A program made the position numbers and the translations under genes. The notes under the pieces are model-generated. The model saw only the letters and a program-made list of their open reading frames with translations, searched no databases and was not told the DNA's origin. This document shows positions 16,573-26,065 of a stretch of 64,000 nucleotides of DNA, one piece after another. Numbering within the stretch: position 1 is the first letter of the stretch; every line of letters starts with the position of its first letter. The DNA comes from Rhizobium sp. Root274. GTDB lineage: Bacteria; Pseudomonadota; Alphaproteobacteria; Rhizobiales; Rhizobiaceae. The stretch spans positions 124,001 through 188,000 of the forward strand of contig NZ_LMJE01000009.1 of assembly GCF_001429245.1 (NCBI RefSeq), written 5' to 3'.

Positions 16573-16899
16573 TCAGTCGCGCTTGATGCTCATCAGAACG
16601 TCCCACATGTCGGCGCCGGTTTCCCACGCGCTGGCATTGGCTTTGAAACCGATCTCGCTTTCGATCAGCGACAAGGATTCCTGCGCAAGGTCGACATTCG
16701 ATCCCTCGTCTGAGGTGTCCGCGCCAGAAGGCGAGACTGATGCCGAAACGCCGCCGCTCTCTTCGCTAGAGAACCGCGTTTCAAGCCGGTCGTATCGCGG
16801 TGTCATGGCATTGGCGACATTGTTGGCTGTGGCAGCCATCCGCGTCTGCTGGGCCTGCATGCCTGACAGCGATATGTTCATGGCGGCGGAAAGACTCAT
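16573..16899 (-). CDS. Small flagellar rod FlgC/FlgB-like protein
   Basis: 108 residues. The N-terminal MSLSAAMNISLSGMQAQQTR plus AATANNVANAMTPRY is the flagellar rod/hook N-terminal signature (ANN-x-AN-x-x-T-x-Y). The C-terminal helix with SLIESEIGFKANASAWETG resembles the flagellar axial C-terminal motif (I-x-x-x-x-x-Y/F-x-A-N). The Ser/Glu-rich middle is short, so this is smaller than FlgC (about 135 residues). It stands alone with no flagellar neighbours. It could be a rod-like accessory protein or a relic; related small proteins recur in Rhizobiaceae from memory. Confidence 0.7.
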   Translation of the reverse strand: MSLSAAMNISLSGMQAQQTRMAATANNVANAMTPRYDRLETRFSSEESGGVSASVSPSGADTSDEGSNVDLAQESLSLIESEIGFKANASAWETGADMWDVLMSIKRD

Positions 16900-17055
16900 G
16901 GCCCGGATATCCTGCGTTTCTCAAGCTAGGAGCCGGACTGTACGCTGTGCCCATTAGGAAAACCTGAAGAGCCCTGGTTCACGAAGTCTTGTCGTTAAAT
17001 TCGCAAATGACCTGTTTCGACACAGGTGTTGGATCCGGTTTTGCCAAGGCACGAA

Positions 17056-17080
17056 AAAACCCGGCGCATTGCGCCGGGTT
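17056..17080 (-). terminator. Intrinsic terminator of the DUF1236 gene
   Basis: 10-bp perfect stem (17058-17067 with 17071-17080, core CCCGGCGC) with a 3-base loop, followed on the minus strand by a run of six T residues. It lies 24 bp after the stop of the gene at 17105-17431. Confidence 0.85.
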
Positions 17081-17104
17081 CTGAAATAAGTGGGGTGATC
17101 GAGA

Positions 17105-17431
17105 TCAGTCGATGATCTGGATGATCTGGCGCGTCTGCGGGTCGACGATCACGCGACGATCATTGACGACCGTATAGGAATAGTTCTCGTAACCATCGAC
17201 CGGATAGAGTTCGACCGGATCGTCGATCACGCGACCGATGAGGACGTCGCCTTCATACGGCACCGAGCGCACTTCGCGCTGCATGACATAGGTTTCGACC
17301 GGTGCCGGAACGACGATGGTCGACTGCGTTGCGACCGGGGCCTGCTGAATGATGACAGTGTCCTGCGCATTGGCCGACGCCGCGAGCGTCATCAGGGCCG
17401 CTGCACCAGCGAGGATGAGAGTATTGCGCAT
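17105..17431 (-). CDS. Periplasmic DUF1236-type protein
   Basis: 108 residues with an N-terminal signal peptide (MRNTLILAGAAALMTLAASANAQ, cleavage after ANA). The mature part ends YTVVNDRRVIVDPQTRQIIQ, the conserved C-terminal block of the DUF1236 family in rhizobia, where a short beta-hairpin repeats Y-x-V-V-N-x-R. Function unknown. AGGAGA lies 8 bp before the ATG. It is a single-gene unit with its own terminator. Confidence 0.8.
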   Translation of the reverse strand: MRNTLILAGAAALMTLAASANAQDTVIIQQAPVATQSTIVVPAPVETYVMQREVRSVPYEGDVLIGRVIDDPVELYPVDGYENYSYTVVNDRRVIVDPQTRQIIQIID

Positions 17432-17520
17432 GTCTGTTCTCCTGTGTTGAGCAGCAGAAGAACGGTCGGCGGGTCATTCCGTTCCATCACGTCGCTTGTC
17501 GATCTGTCACGACAAATGAA

Positions 17521-17545
17521 GAACGCCGCCTCAAGGGCGGCGTTC
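17521..17545 (-). terminator. Hairpin terminator after gcvP
   Basis: Perfect 10-bp stem GAACGCCGCC (17521-17530) with GGCGGCGTTC (17536-17545) and a 5-base loop, 20 bp past the gcvP stop on the minus strand. The following T content is weak, so its strength is uncertain. Confidence 0.6.
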
Positions 17546-17565
17546 CTGTGGCAATACTGAGGCTT

Positions 17566-20424
17566 TTACTCTGCCGCCTCGGCATAAGCCTCCATCGGAG
17601 GGCAGGTGCAGACGAGATTCCGGTCGCCATAGACATTGTCGACACGGTTGACCGACGACCAGTACTTGTCCACTCGGAAGGCGCCGGGCGGATAGCAGGC
17701 CTGTTCGCGGCTATAGGGACGTGTCCATTCTCCAACGAGGTCTTCCACCGTGTGCGGTGCGTTCTTCAGCGGATTGTCGGCCTTGTCCATCCGACCTTCC
17801 TCGATGTCACGGGCTTCCTCGCGGATCGCCAGCATGGCCTCGCAGAAGCGGTCGATTTCCGCCTTGGTTTCCGATTCCGTCGGCTCGATCATCAGCGTGC
17901 CAGCAACCGGCCAGCTCATGGTTGGCGCATGGAAACCGCAGTCGATCAGGCGCTTGGCGACGTCATCGACGGTCACGCCGGCAGACGCCTGCAGCGGCCG
18001 GGTGTCGATGATGCATTCATGCGCGACGCGACCCGAGGCTGAGGTATAGAGGACGTCATAGGCGCCCTTTAGACGCGCCGCGATGTAGTTGGCGTTGAGG
18101 ATCGCGACCTTCGTAGCCTGCGTCAGACCTTCGCCACCCATCATCAGGCAATAGGACCAGCTGATCGGCAGGATCGACGGCGAACCGTAGGGACCGGCCG
18201 AGACTGCACCCGGGCGACCGTCGGTGACGACATGACCCGGCAGGTAGGGCGCGAGATGCGCCTTGACGCCGATCGGTCCCATGCCCGGACCACCGCCGCC
18301 ATGCGGGATGCAGAAGGTCTTGTGCAGATTGAGGTGGGAGACGTCAGAGCCGATGTCGCCGGGACGGGAGACGCCGACCATGGCGTTCATGTTGGCCCCG
18401 TCGAGATAGACCTGGCCACTGAACTGATGGGTGATCTCGCAGATCTCGCGCACCGTCTCCTCGAACACGCCGTGCGTGGAAGGATAGGTGATCATGCAGC
18501 AGGAGAGATTGTCTGCATGCTGTTCCGCCTTGGCGCGGAAGTCCTCGAGGTCGACGTCGCCGTTTTCCTTCGACCTGACCGGCACGACCGTCATGCCGAC
18601 CATCTGGGCAGACGCCGGATTGGTGCCATGCGCAGATGTCGGGATCAGGCAGACGGTGCGATGGGCATCACCCCGTGCAAGGTGATAGGCGCGGATCGTC
18701 AGAAGCCCCGCATATTCCCCTTGAGCGCCCGAATTCGGCTGCATCGAGATCGCGTCGTAGCCGGTGACGGCGCAGAGCTTTTCCGAGAGATCGTCGATCA
18801 TCTCCTTGTAGCCGAGCGCCTGATCGGCTGGCACGAAGGGATGGATGTCGGAGAATTCCGGCCAGGTGATCGGCAGCATTTCCGCTGTCGCGTTCAGCTT
18901 CATCGTGCAGGAGCCGAGCGGGATCATCGCCCGGTCGAGCGCGAGGTCGCGGTCGGAAAGCCGGCGGATGTAGCGGGTCATCTCGCTTTCCGCGCGGTTC
19001 ATGTGGAAGATCGGATGCGTCAGGTAATCACTACTGCGCAAGAGATCCTTGGGCAGACGGTAATCGGCCTCGAACTCCGAAACTGTGAACTTGCCGCCGA
19101 AAGCGCGCCAGACGGCTTCAAGGGTCGCCGGACGGGTGCGCTCGTCCAGCGCGATGCCGACCTTGGTTTCGCCCACCTTCCGCAGGTTCACACCTTCCGC
19201 GACAGCCGCCCGCAGGACGAGGCCCTGCATGTGGCCGACCTCGACAGTGATCGTGTCGAAGAAGGTTTCCGGTTCGATCGTATAGCCGAGCTTTTCCAGC
19301 CCTTTAGCCAGCAGCACCGTCTTGCGGTGCACCTGCTGGGCAATCGCCTTCAACCCTTGAGGACCATGGAAGACGGCATACATCGAGGCCATGACGGCGA
19401 GCAGCACCTGCGCGGTGCAGATGTTCGACGTCGCCTTTTCGCGGCGGATATGCTGTTCGCGGGTCTGCAGCGAGAGGCGATAGGCGCGGTTGCCGCGGGC
19501 ATCGACGGAGACGCCGACCAGACGGCCAGGCATGGAGCGCTTGATCGCGTCCTTGACCGCCATATAGGCCGCATGCGGGCCGCCATACCCCATCGGCACG
19601 CCAAAGCGCTGGGTGGAGCCGATAGCGATATCTGCACCCATTTCGCCGGGTGATTTGAGCAGTAGCAGAGCAAGGATGTCGGCGGCGACGGCGGCGAGCG
19701 CACCGGTCTGGTGCAGCCGGGCAATCAGGCCGGAGAAATCGCGCACATGCCCATGTGTGCCCGGATACTGGAAGATGGCGCCGAAGACTTCGGTCGGATC
19801 GAGATCGGTGAAGGGGTCACCGACAGTAACGGTCCAGCCGAGCGGTTCCGCGCGTGTCTGGATGACGGCGATGGTCTGTGGGTGGCAGTCCTTGTCGACG
19901 AAAAAGCCGGTGGCCTTAGTCTTGGCGCTGCGCTGGCACAGCGCCATGGCTTCGGCGGCAGCAGTGGCTTCATCGAGCAGCGAAGCATTCGCCACGTCGA
20001 GACCGGTGAGATCCGTCACCATGGTCTGGAAGTTGAGGAGCGCCTCGAGACGGCCCTGGCTGATTTCCGGCTGGTAGGGTGTGTAGGCCGTGTACCAGGC
20101 CGGGTTTTCCAGGATGTTGCGCTGGATGACCGGCGGCGTGATGGTGCCGTAATAGCCCTGGCCGATCAGCGAGGTCAGCACCTTGTTCTTGTTCGCCGTC
20201 TCGCGCAGCTTGTCGAGCGCCTCGCGCTCGGTCATGGCGGCCCCCCATGTGAGCGGCACCTTCTGGCGGATCGAACCGGGGACGGTGGCGTCAATCAGCT
20301 CGTCCAGCGAGTGATAACCGATCACCTTCAGCATCTCGGTCATTTCGGCCGGCGAGGGGCCGATATGACGCCGATTGGCGAAGTCGTAAGGATCGTAATC
20401 CGTGAACTGGAATTCCGTTGTCAT
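17566..20424 (-). CDS. gcvP: Glycine dehydrogenase (decarboxylating), P-protein
   Basis: PLP-dependent P-protein that decarboxylates glycine and passes the aminomethyl group to the lipoyl arm of GcvH. The 952-residue homodimer-type single chain opens with [14 protein letters not shown] and contains [20 protein letters not shown] in the N-terminal half, and in the C-terminal half the PLP lysine region [18 protein letters not shown] and [10 protein letters not shown]. Its ATG overlaps the gcvH stop by 1 bp (TAATG), indicating coupled translation. Last gene of gcvTHP, under the glycine riboswitch at 22014-22172. Confidence 0.97.
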   Translation of the reverse strand: MTTEFQFTDYDPYDFANRRHIGPSPAEMTEMLKVIGYHSLDELIDATVPGSIRQKVPLTWGAAMTEREALDKLRETANKNKVLTSLIGQGYYGTITPPVIQRNILENPAWYTAYTPYQPEISQGRLEALLNFQTMVTDLTGLDVANASLLDEATAAAEAMALCQRSAKTKATGFFVDKDCHPQTIAVIQTRAEPLGWTVTVGDPFTDLDPTEVFGAIFQYPGTHGHVRDFSGLIARLHQTGALAAVAADILALLLLKSPGEMGADIAIGSTQRFGVPMGYGGPHAAYMAVKDAIKRSMPGRLVGVSVDARGNRAYRLSLQTREQHIRREKATSNICTAQVLLAVMASMYAVFHGPQGLKAIAQQVHRKTVLLAKGLEKLGYTIEPETFFDTITVEVGHMQGLVLRAAVAEGVNLRKVGETKVGIALDERTRPATLEAVWRAFGGKFTVSEFEADYRLPKDLLRSSDYLTHPIFHMNRAESEMTRYIRRLSDRDLALDRAMIPLGSCTMKLNATAEMLPITWPEFSDIHPFVPADQALGYKEMIDDLSEKLCAVTGYDAISMQPNSGAQGEYAGLLTIRAYHLARGDAHRTVCLIPTSAHGTNPASAQMVGMTVVPVRSKENGDVDLEDFRAKAEQHADNLSCCMITYPSTHGVFEETVREICEITHQFSGQVYLDGANMNAMVGVSRPGDIGSDVSHLNLHKTFCIPHGGGGPGMGPIGVKAHLAPYLPGHVVTDGRPGAVSAGPYGSPSILPISWSYCLMMGGEGLTQATKVAILNANYIAARLKGAYDVLYTSASGRVAHECIIDTRPLQASAGVTVDDVAKRLIDCGFHAPTMSWPVAGTLMIEPTESETKAEIDRFCEAMLAIREEARDIEEGRMDKADNPLKNAPHTVEDLVGEWTRPYSREQACYPPGAFRVDKYWSSVNRVDNVYGDRNLVCTCPPMEAYAEAAE

Positions 20425-20786
20425 TACGCAATCAGCTCCTTGTAGGCAGCCTCGTCGAGCAGCGCGTCGGCGTCAGCGGGATTGGCGAGCTTCAGCTTGA
20501 AGAACCAGGCAGCGCCTTCCGGATCGGAATTGACCAGCGACGGATCGTCGACGATCGCCTGGTTGATCTCGACCACTTCACCATCGAGCGGGCAGTAGAC
20601 GTCGGAGGCTGCCTTGACGCTCTCGACGGTCGCGGCGGTGCCATCCTTCTTGAAGCTTGAACCTTCGTCCGGCAGTTCGACGAAGACGAGATCGCCGAGC
20701 TGGCCGGCGGCATGCGTGGTGATGCCGACGGTTGCGACATCGCCTTCGATCTTCAGCCATTCGTGTTCAGCGGTGAATTTCAGCAT
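20424..20786 (-). CDS. gcvH: Glycine cleavage system H protein
   Basis: Lipoyl carrier that shuttles the aminomethyl intermediate between GcvP and GcvT. 120 residues beginning [20 protein letters not shown]; the lipoylated lysine sits in [15 protein letters not shown] (about K61). The start at 20786 has GGAGAG upstream; the longer frame to 21008 overlaps gcvT and is rejected. It is 19 bp after gcvT and overlaps gcvP. Confidence 0.97.
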   Translation of the reverse strand: MLKFTAEHEWLKIEGDVATVGITTHAAGQLGDLVFVELPDEGSSFKKDGTAATVESVKAASDVYCPLDGEVVEINQAIVDDPSLVNSDPEGAAWFFKLKLANPADADALLDEAAYKELIA

Positions 20787-20805
20787 GGTTCTCTCCGGAG
20801 ATTTT

Positions 20806-21945
20806 TCAGCGTTTGTAGGTGGGGGTAACGAAAGGAAGCGCGGTGACGGTGAGGGGGAGATATTTGCCACGTACCTCCGCAAAGACTTGGGTGCCGGGCT
20901 CGGCCAAGGCCGTCGGCACATAACCCATGGCAATTGGGCCCTCGGCGCTCGGGCCAAAGCCGCCGGAGGAGACGTGACCGATCTCGGTCTTGCCTTCTGC
21001 ATCGGCAAACAGCTTGGCTGGCGGACGCACAGGGGCCTTACCCTCGGGCTTCAAACCGACGCGGCGGCGGGAGGTGCCATTGTCAAGTTCGCGGAGGATG
21101 CGAGCCGCACCCGGAAATCCGCCTTCGCGAGCGCCGCCCGAGCGGCGGACCTTCTGGATTCCCCATTCGATCGAGGCTTCGACGGGAGACGTGGTCGTGT
21201 CGATGTCGTTGCCGTAGAGGCAAAGGCCCGCCTCAAGACGCAGCGAATCGCGGGCGCCAAGTCCGATCGGTTGACAGTCGGGTTGGTCGAGCAGCGCCTT
21301 GGCGAGTTCGGTGGCACGGTCTGCGGGGACCGAGATCTCATAGCCGTCTTCGCCGGAATAACCTGTACGGGAGACGAGGGCATGGATGTCGCTGAGGGTA
21401 AACTCGCGCACATCCATGAACTTCATCGATGCGACGTCACCATTGAGTGCCGACAAGACCGCTTCCGCTTTCGGTCCCTGCAGCGCGAGAAGCGCCCGGT
21501 CGTCATGCACGAGAACCTCAACACCATCGGGAAGATTCGCCCGCAGATGCGCAATATCGGCATCCTTGCAGCCGGCATTGACCACGACCAGCAGGCGTTC
21601 GCCGAGCCGCGAAATCATCAGGTCATCGAGGATGCCGCCATTGTCGTCGGTGAAGAAACCGTAGCGCTGGCGCCCATCCTTCAGGCCGAGGATATCGACG
21701 GGAACCAGCGTTTCCAGCGCCTTGGCGGCGTCCTCATACGCGCCGGAGGTGGCAACCAGCTCGACTTGGCCCATGTGGGAAACGTCGAACAGGCCGGCGG
21801 CGGCACGGGTATGCAGATGCTCCTTCAACACGCCGGCCGGATACTGTACCGGCATGTCGTAACCGGCAAAGGGCACCATCTTGGCGCCGAGCGACACATG
21901 AAAATCGTAAAGGGGGGTGCGTTTCAGTTGGGTCTGATCGTCCAA
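20806..21945 (-). CDS. gcvT: Aminomethyltransferase (T-protein), probable TTG start
   Basis: Transfers the methylene group from aminomethyl-lipoyl GcvH to tetrahydrofolate and releases ammonia. Visible are [40 protein letters not shown], the folate-site region [13 protein letters not shown] and the C-terminal PIAMGYVP. I place the start at the TTG whose complement is 21943-21945 because a perfect GGAGG (21953-21957) lies 7 bp upstream and homologues begin near this point. The frame continues to another TTG at 21984 without such a site. That gives 379 residues, normal for the family. First gene of gcvTHP. Confidence 0.93.
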   Translation of the reverse strand: MDDQTQLKRTPLYDFHVSLGAKMVPFAGYDMPVQYPAGVLKEHLHTRAAAGLFDVSHMGQVELVATSGAYEDAAKALETLVPVDILGLKDGRQRYGFFTDDNGGILDDLMISRLGERLLVVVNAGCKDADIAHLRANLPDGVEVLVHDDRALLALQGPKAEAVLSALNGDVASMKFMDVREFTLSDIHALVSRTGYSGEDGYEISVPADRATELAKALLDQPDCQPIGLGARDSLRLEAGLCLYGNDIDTTTSPVEASIEWGIQKVRRSGGAREGGFPGAARILRELDNGTSRRRVGLKPEGKAPVRPPAKLFADAEGKTEIGHVSSGGFGPSAEGPIAMGYVPTALAEPGTQVFAEVRGKYLPLTVTALPFVTPTYKR

Positions 21946-22013
21946 GACGTCGCCTCCGGGTTTCGCGCTAGCGCGCTTGCTCAAGTCTGGGCACGGTTGT
22001 GCCGGTTCATGAG

Positions 22014-22172
22014 CCCCCTCTGTCCTTGTGCCTGAGATTGTTATCCCTTCGGCTTGGTCCGCTTTGGAAACGGGCCTCTCTCCAGAGTGCAGTCGACGCC
22101 TTGTGGTCCTTTTGCCTGAGAGTTTCCGGGGCGGTTGCTCCTTCGGCTCCGGATTGAACCGGTTTCTCCCAA
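22014..22172 (-). promoter_or_regulatory. Tandem glycine riboswitch (gcvT element)
   Basis: On the minus strand two glycine aptamers follow each other. The first runs from GGGAGAAACCGG (22170) through GCCGAAGGAGCAA to CTCAGGCAAAAGGACC (about 22105). The second runs from CTGGAGAGAGGCCC (about 22088) through GCCGAAGGGATAACAATC to CTCAGGCACAAGGACAGAGG (about 22016). These conserved blocks (CCGAAGG...CTCAGGCAAAAGGAC) define the class. It lies about 70 bp upstream of gcvT. Known role: cooperative glycine sensing that switches on the cleavage system; direction here is inferred from the family. Confidence 0.95.
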
Positions 22173-22365
22173 CAAGGTCATGTCGGCATTATCCGCCGAC
22201 ATGGGGGCTTGGCAAGAGGCCGCGTCGCTTGCGAGCAAATATTTGTCGCATGGCCTAGCTGTTTGCGCTGGCGCAAATCCCAAGGCGAAGATCGTTTCCC
22301 GCGTCATCTCGCCGCTTGGCTTGGACCATGCATCGAGATAAAGCAGGGATCGAACGGGGAAGACG

Positions 22366-22737
22366 ATGAGACAGACGCTCACGACACGGATGATGATCCT
22401 GCGCATTTTCTGCGCCATGGTCTTCCTGTCGGTCGGCTTTGCCCATCGCACTCCGGCAGCCATTGCGACGGATGTGCTCTCGGTCGCTTACAGCCTGCCC
22501 GACGGCACATTCGCCGATCTCTGCATCGCCGACCAGGGACAGAAACACGCAAACGCCTCCGGCGACTGTGAAGCCTGCCGCCTTGCGGGAGCTGTTGTTC
22601 TACCGCCCCCGGCAGATCAGGCCGGGCTCCTTAGCACCTTTGCCAGCCTCGGCAAGATCACGCCGCCGGAACCGCTCGTCCGCTCCGCCTACCCGCTCGA
22701 CCGTCCGCGCCTGCGCGGGCCACCACTCTCCGCCTGA
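22366..22737 (+). CDS. Small secreted Cys-containing protein upstream of the copper module (DUF2946-like)
   Basis: 123 residues. The start MRQTLTTRMMILRIFCAMVF leads into a hydrophobic segment and an A-x-A-type cleavage region, so it is probably exported or anchored. The middle has LCIADQGQK and SGDCEACRLAGAVVLPPP, a cysteine pair reminiscent of small DUF2946 proteins that sit beside copper genes. The end is Pro/Arg rich. It lies 68 bp before the YcnI-PCuAC gene on the same strand, suggesting cotranscription and a link to periplasmic copper. The family match is tentative. Confidence 0.65.
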   Translation: MRQTLTTRMMILRIFCAMVFLSVGFAHRTPAAIATDVLSVAYSLPDGTFADLCIADQGQKHANASGDCEACRLAGAVVLPPPADQAGLLSTFASLGKITPPEPLVRSAYPLDRPRLRGPPLSA

Positions 22738-22805
22738 TTGTTCGAACGAGTTTAAACGAATCGACATCGCCGCAGGTCGTGAACGCCGCGGTACGGAGAA
22801 TGACC

Positions 22806-23840
22806 ATGAACACCCGATTGATTGTTGCCACCAGCCTCGTCGCCCTTGCCTCGACCGGCTCGGCCTTTGCCCATGCCACCTTTGCCAACGGACCGGTGGC
22901 GATCGGCTCCTATGTTGCCGCCACCTTGCAGGTCCCGCATGGCTGCGATGGCAAGGCGACCAACGAAGTCCGCATCAAGCTGCCCGAAGGCTTCATCGCC
23001 GCCAAGCCCATGGTTAAGCCCGGCTGGGAGATCGAGGTGATCCAGGGGGATTACCAGAAGAGCTATGACAATCACGGCAAGGACGTGAAGTCCGGCCCGG
23101 TTGAAATCCGCTTCAAGAATGGCGACCTGCCGGACGAGTTTTACGACACCTTCACCGTCTACGGAAAGATTGCCGCCGGTGATCCGGCCACAGGCCTTGC
23201 ATTCCCGACCGTGCAGCTCTGCGGTACTGACGGCAAGGTCTCGTGGGAAGAGATTCCGGCTGCTGGCCAGAACCCCCATGACCTGAAAGAGCCTGCGCCG
23301 GTGCTGCAATTGGTGGAAGCAGCAGCAGATGCCCATTCCGGGCACTCAGCCCATGGAGATCAGGTGGCTGCCGGGCATGCAGGCCATGCTGGTCACGACG
23401 CCCATGCCGGGCATGGGGATCATATGGCAGCCATGGATCCGGGCGGTTTCGAAGCTGTAACCGTCGGCGATCTCGAATTGACGGCGGGCTTCACCAAGGC
23501 CATGCTGCCGGGACAGCCTGTCGGTGGCGGCTTCGTCACCATCACGAACAAGGGCAGCGCAGACGACAGGCTCGTTTCCGCGACATCGGACCGCGCCGGC
23601 GAGGTGCAGCTGCATGAGATGGTCATGCAGGGCGACGTCATGAAGATGCGCCAGTTGCCGGACGGCGTTCCCGTTCCGGCCGGTCAAACCGTTGAACTCA
23701 CGCCCGGCGGCCTGCACATGATGTTCTTCAAGGTGGCGCGCCCCTTCCAAGAAGGCCAGACGGTGAAGGTCACGCTGACCTTCGAGAAGGCCGGCAAGGT
23801 TGACGTGGTGCTGCCCGTCGGTCCGGCCAAGGCCAAGTGA
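22806..23840 (+). CDS. YcnI (DUF1775) - PCuAC fusion, periplasmic copper protein
   Basis: Predicted periplasmic copper-binding protein of 344 residues. A signal peptide ends ...GSAFA, leaving HATFANGPV as the mature N-terminus; the first-residue His is the known Cu ligand of YcnI domains. Residues about 20-170 are DUF1775 (YVAATLQVPHGCDG, KPGWEIEVIQG). A His-rich linker (HSGHSAHGD, HAGHAGHDAHAGHGDHM) joins a C-terminal PCuAC domain (about 225-340) with LHEMVMQGDVMKMRQL and LTPGGLHMMFFKVARP carrying the H-x-n-M-x-n-H-x-M copper site. The ATG at 22806 has GGAG 7 bp upstream. Likely role: delivering copper to cytochrome oxidase or buffering it. Confidence 0.9.
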   Translation: MNTRLIVATSLVALASTGSAFAHATFANGPVAIGSYVAATLQVPHGCDGKATNEVRIKLPEGFIAAKPMVKPGWEIEVIQGDYQKSYDNHGKDVKSGPVEIRFKNGDLPDEFYDTFTVYGKIAAGDPATGLAFPTVQLCGTDGKVSWEEIPAAGQNPHDLKEPAPVLQLVEAAADAHSGHSAHGDQVAAGHAGHAGHDAHAGHGDHMAAMDPGGFEAVTVGDLELTAGFTKAMLPGQPVGGGFVTITNKGSADDRLVSATSDRAGEVQLHEMVMQGDVMKMRQLPDGVPVPAGQTVELTPGGLHMMFFKVARPFQEGQTVKVTLTFEKAGKVDVVLPVGPAKAK

Positions 23841-23865
23841 TCCAAAGAATACAGTCTGAAATAAC

Positions 23866-23898
23866 AAAAACCGCGGCCGGCAACGGTCGCGGTTTTTT
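23866..23898 (+). terminator. Intrinsic terminator after the YcnI-PCuAC gene
   Basis: Stem AAAAACCGCG-G-CCG pairing with CGG-T-CGCGGTTTTT around a GCAA tetraloop, one mismatch, followed by a T run. It lies 26 bp after the stop and probably also works on the minus strand for the facing gene at 23919. Confidence 0.9.
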
Positions 23899-23918
23899 GC
23901 ATTCAGGATGTTATGGGG

Positions 23919-24194
23919 TCAGGCGACCGAGTTCTTGTAAGCCTCGATCGTATCCTTGAGCGTCGCCTGCTCCAGACGCTGTTGGCTTGACGTCAGGAAA
24001 TAGAGCGCGAGAGCCGGGGGTTGCACGACGCTCACCAGGGCCCGCAGACGCAGGTCGTCGCCTCGCGCCGCCTTTTCGGCCAGAACCCGGGTATGGTCCT
24101 CGACATAGGACGAGCGCGACACCCGCTGCGGCGGCTTGATCGGCTCCATCGCATAAGCGGCTGTATTGGCAGAGACTGTGACAACCTGTGTCAT
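23919..24194 (-). CDS. Hypothetical 91-residue protein
   Basis: No family recognised. The sequence opens MTQVVTVSANTAAYAMEPIK, is basic in the middle (PPQRVSRSSYVEDHTRVLAEK), then DDLRLRALVSVVQPPALALYF and a helical C-terminal half (SSQQRLEQATLKDTIEAY). No signal peptide or clear membrane helix. Codon choice looks like the surrounding genes, and an AT-rich promoter-like region lies upstream, so it is probably real. It converges on the copper gene and diverges from the flavodoxin-like gene. Confidence 0.55.
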   Translation of the reverse strand: MTQVVTVSANTAAYAMEPIKPPQRVSRSSYVEDHTRVLAEKAARGDDLRLRALVSVVQPPALALYFLTSSQQRLEQATLKDTIEAYKNSVA

Positions 24195-24399
24195 GGGCGT
24201 GTTCCGCAGTTACATAATGACATTAGAATAAACCACGGGTATCTATGCATCTTTAAGTCGAATAAGAAAATTTGAATAAAGCTTTAGGGAAGGGGATTCT
24301 GATGGGTAGAGGTGCCAGTCAGGTACCTTTGCGGCAGATCAAGGCGTCCTCGGGAGGGGCTGGTAATGTCCGGTTAGTCCCCTCTCAAAGGAGCAAGCC

Positions 24400-24936
24400 A
24401 TGATCATTCTTGTCGGATATGCCACCGTGGAAGGCCAGTCGCGCAGGATCGCCGAAACGATAGCGGCGGACATTGAGGCGGCCGGAGACCGGGCTCTGCT
24501 GTTCGACATCGGCCTTGGCGGCGAATATGCCGTCGGCCATCCCGAAGCCGCGATCCTCTGCGCGCCGATCCATGCGGCACGATATCCAGCCTCCTTCGTC
24601 GCTTTCGTTCGTCAGGAGGCATCGTGGCTGAACAGCGTGCCGTCTGCCTTCGTCTCGGTCACGTTGCTGATCCGCAGTGAACTGGAGGAGGAACGTGAAG
24701 AGGCACGGCACTTCCCAGGCGGCCTGCTGTCCGAGACCGGCTGGGCACCCGGTCTGGTGCACCACGCAGCCGGCGCGCTGCGCTACAGCGAATATGATTT
24801 CTTCAAGCGCTGGATGATGAAACGACTGGCCGGGCAGGAGAACGCCCCGACCGACGTCAGCCGTGACCACGAATTCACCGACTGGGAAGCACTCGCCGCT
24901 TTCGTCGAGGACTTCCGTGTAGCGGCAAAGACCTGA
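24400..24936 (+). CDS. Flavodoxin-domain protein, HemG-like (protoporphyrinogen oxidase family)
   Basis: 178 residues with a flavodoxin-type FMN fold: the phosphate loop appears as VGYATVEGQSRRIAETIA, followed by AAILCAPIHAARYPASF. The C-terminal AAGALRYSEYDFFKRWMMKR resembles the HemG signature (GALxYxxYxxxxRxxM). HemG oxidises protoporphyrinogen IX to protoporphyrin IX using quinones. Whether this protein does so here is inferred; a flavodoxin-like reductase is the alternative. AAGGAG precedes the ATG with good spacing. Its 205-bp upstream region is AT rich with no ORF. Confidence 0.75.
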   Translation: MIILVGYATVEGQSRRIAETIAADIEAAGDRALLFDIGLGGEYAVGHPEAAILCAPIHAARYPASFVAFVRQEASWLNSVPSAFVSVTLLIRSELEEEREEARHFPGGLLSETGWAPGLVHHAAGALRYSEYDFFKRWMMKRLAGQENAPTDVSRDHEFTDWEALAAFVEDFRVAAKT

Positions 24937-25075
24937 GGCTTTCTTTTGCACGGCTACCACCGGGCTGGAGCCGGTTCTCAGGCGCCAGTTTCATTTCTGC
25001 TTTCCCTTCCGCGCCGAAATCAACTAAAGGCTCCGGACAAAGGGCTCTGCCCGCTTGCAGAATGAAAGAACCCAG

Positions 25076-26065
25076 ATGGCTGGCATCGAACATATTACCG
25101 TGGAGGCAGACGAGGCCGGCATGCGCCTCGACCGCTGGTTCAAGATCCATTATCCGGGTCTCGGCTTCGGCGCCCTGCAGAAACTGCTGCGCTCCGGCCA
25201 GGTTCGCGTCGATGGTGGCCGCGTCAAGACGGACGCGCGCGTGCAGCCCGGCCAGGTCGTGCGTATTCCGCCGATGGAAGTCGACGCCAAGAAGACCGGA
25301 CCGATGTCCAGCCACGACCTGAAGCATGGTGATGACCATGAACTTCTGTCGCGCATGCTGCTGCACGAGGACGAAAAGGTCTTCGTTCTGAACAAGCCGG
25401 CCGGCCTTGCCGTCCAAGGGGGCTCCGGCCTCAACCGCCATATCGATCAGATGCTCGAAGCCTGGACCAGCAAGAAGGGCGAGAAGCCGCGTCTGGTCCA
25501 CCGCCTCGACCGTGACACATCGGGCGTGCTCGTCGTTGCCCGCACGCGTGGTGCCGCCCAGAAGCTGACGGCCGCCTTCCGCGAGCGCGACACCAAGAAG
25601 ATCTACTGGTCTCTGGTGAAGGGCGTCCCGCGCAAACACGAGGACAAGATCTCAACCTGGCTGACCAAGGACCAGACCGACGAGGGCGACCGCATGCGGG
25701 TCTGCAAGCATGGCGAGGAGGGCGCCGACCACGCGGTGACCTATTACCGTGTCGTCGACACCGCCGCCCAGAACCTCGCCTGGCTTGAGATGGAGCCCTA
25801 TACGGGCCGCACCCATCAGTTGCGCGTCCATGCACTCCATATCGGCCATCCGATCATCGGTGACCCCAAATATTTCATCGACGACCACAATTGGGATTTT
25901 CCCGGCGGCATCCAGAAGCGCCTGCATCTGCATGCGCGCTTCATCGACCTGCCGCATCCCAATGGTGGTCGCCTGAAGGTGACTGCTCCTCTCTCGCCCC
26001 ACATGGTGCAGAGCTGGAACCTGCTCGGCTTCGATCAGCGGGATGGTGACAGGGACGCCGAATGA
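25076..26065 (+). CDS. RluC/RluD-type 23S rRNA pseudouridine synthase
   Basis: Isomerises specific uridines in 23S rRNA. About 329 residues: an N-terminal S4 RNA-binding domain (MRLDRWFKIHYPGLGFGALQKLLRSGQVRVDG, residues 14-60) and the RluA-family catalytic domain with the active-site aspartate in VHRLDRDTSGVLVVARTR (about residue 147), plus PYTGRTHQLRVHALHIGHPI. It fits RluC better than RluD by length and by GQVRVDGGRVK. The start at 25076 is preferred; a TTG-initiated extension to 25055 is unlikely. It overlaps the HAD gene by 4 bp. Confidence 0.9.
   Translation: MAGIEHITVEADEAGMRLDRWFKIHYPGLGFGALQKLLRSGQVRVDGGRVKTDARVQPGQVVRIPPMEVDAKKTGPMSSHDLKHGDDHELLSRMLLHEDEKVFVLNKPAGLAVQGGSGLNRHIDQMLEAWTSKKGEKPRLVHRLDRDTSGVLVVARTRGAAQKLTAAFRERDTKKIYWSLVKGVPRKHEDKISTWLTKDQTDEGDRMRVCKHGEEGADHAVTYYRVVDTAAQNLAWLEMEPYTGRTHQLRVHALHIGHPIIGDPKYFIDDHNWDFPGGIQKRLHLHARFIDLPHPNGGRLKVTAPLSPHMVQSWNLLGFDQRDGDRDAE

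Noticed and set aside
18232-19653. 473-residue plus-strand ORF
   Set aside because: Antisense to gcvP.
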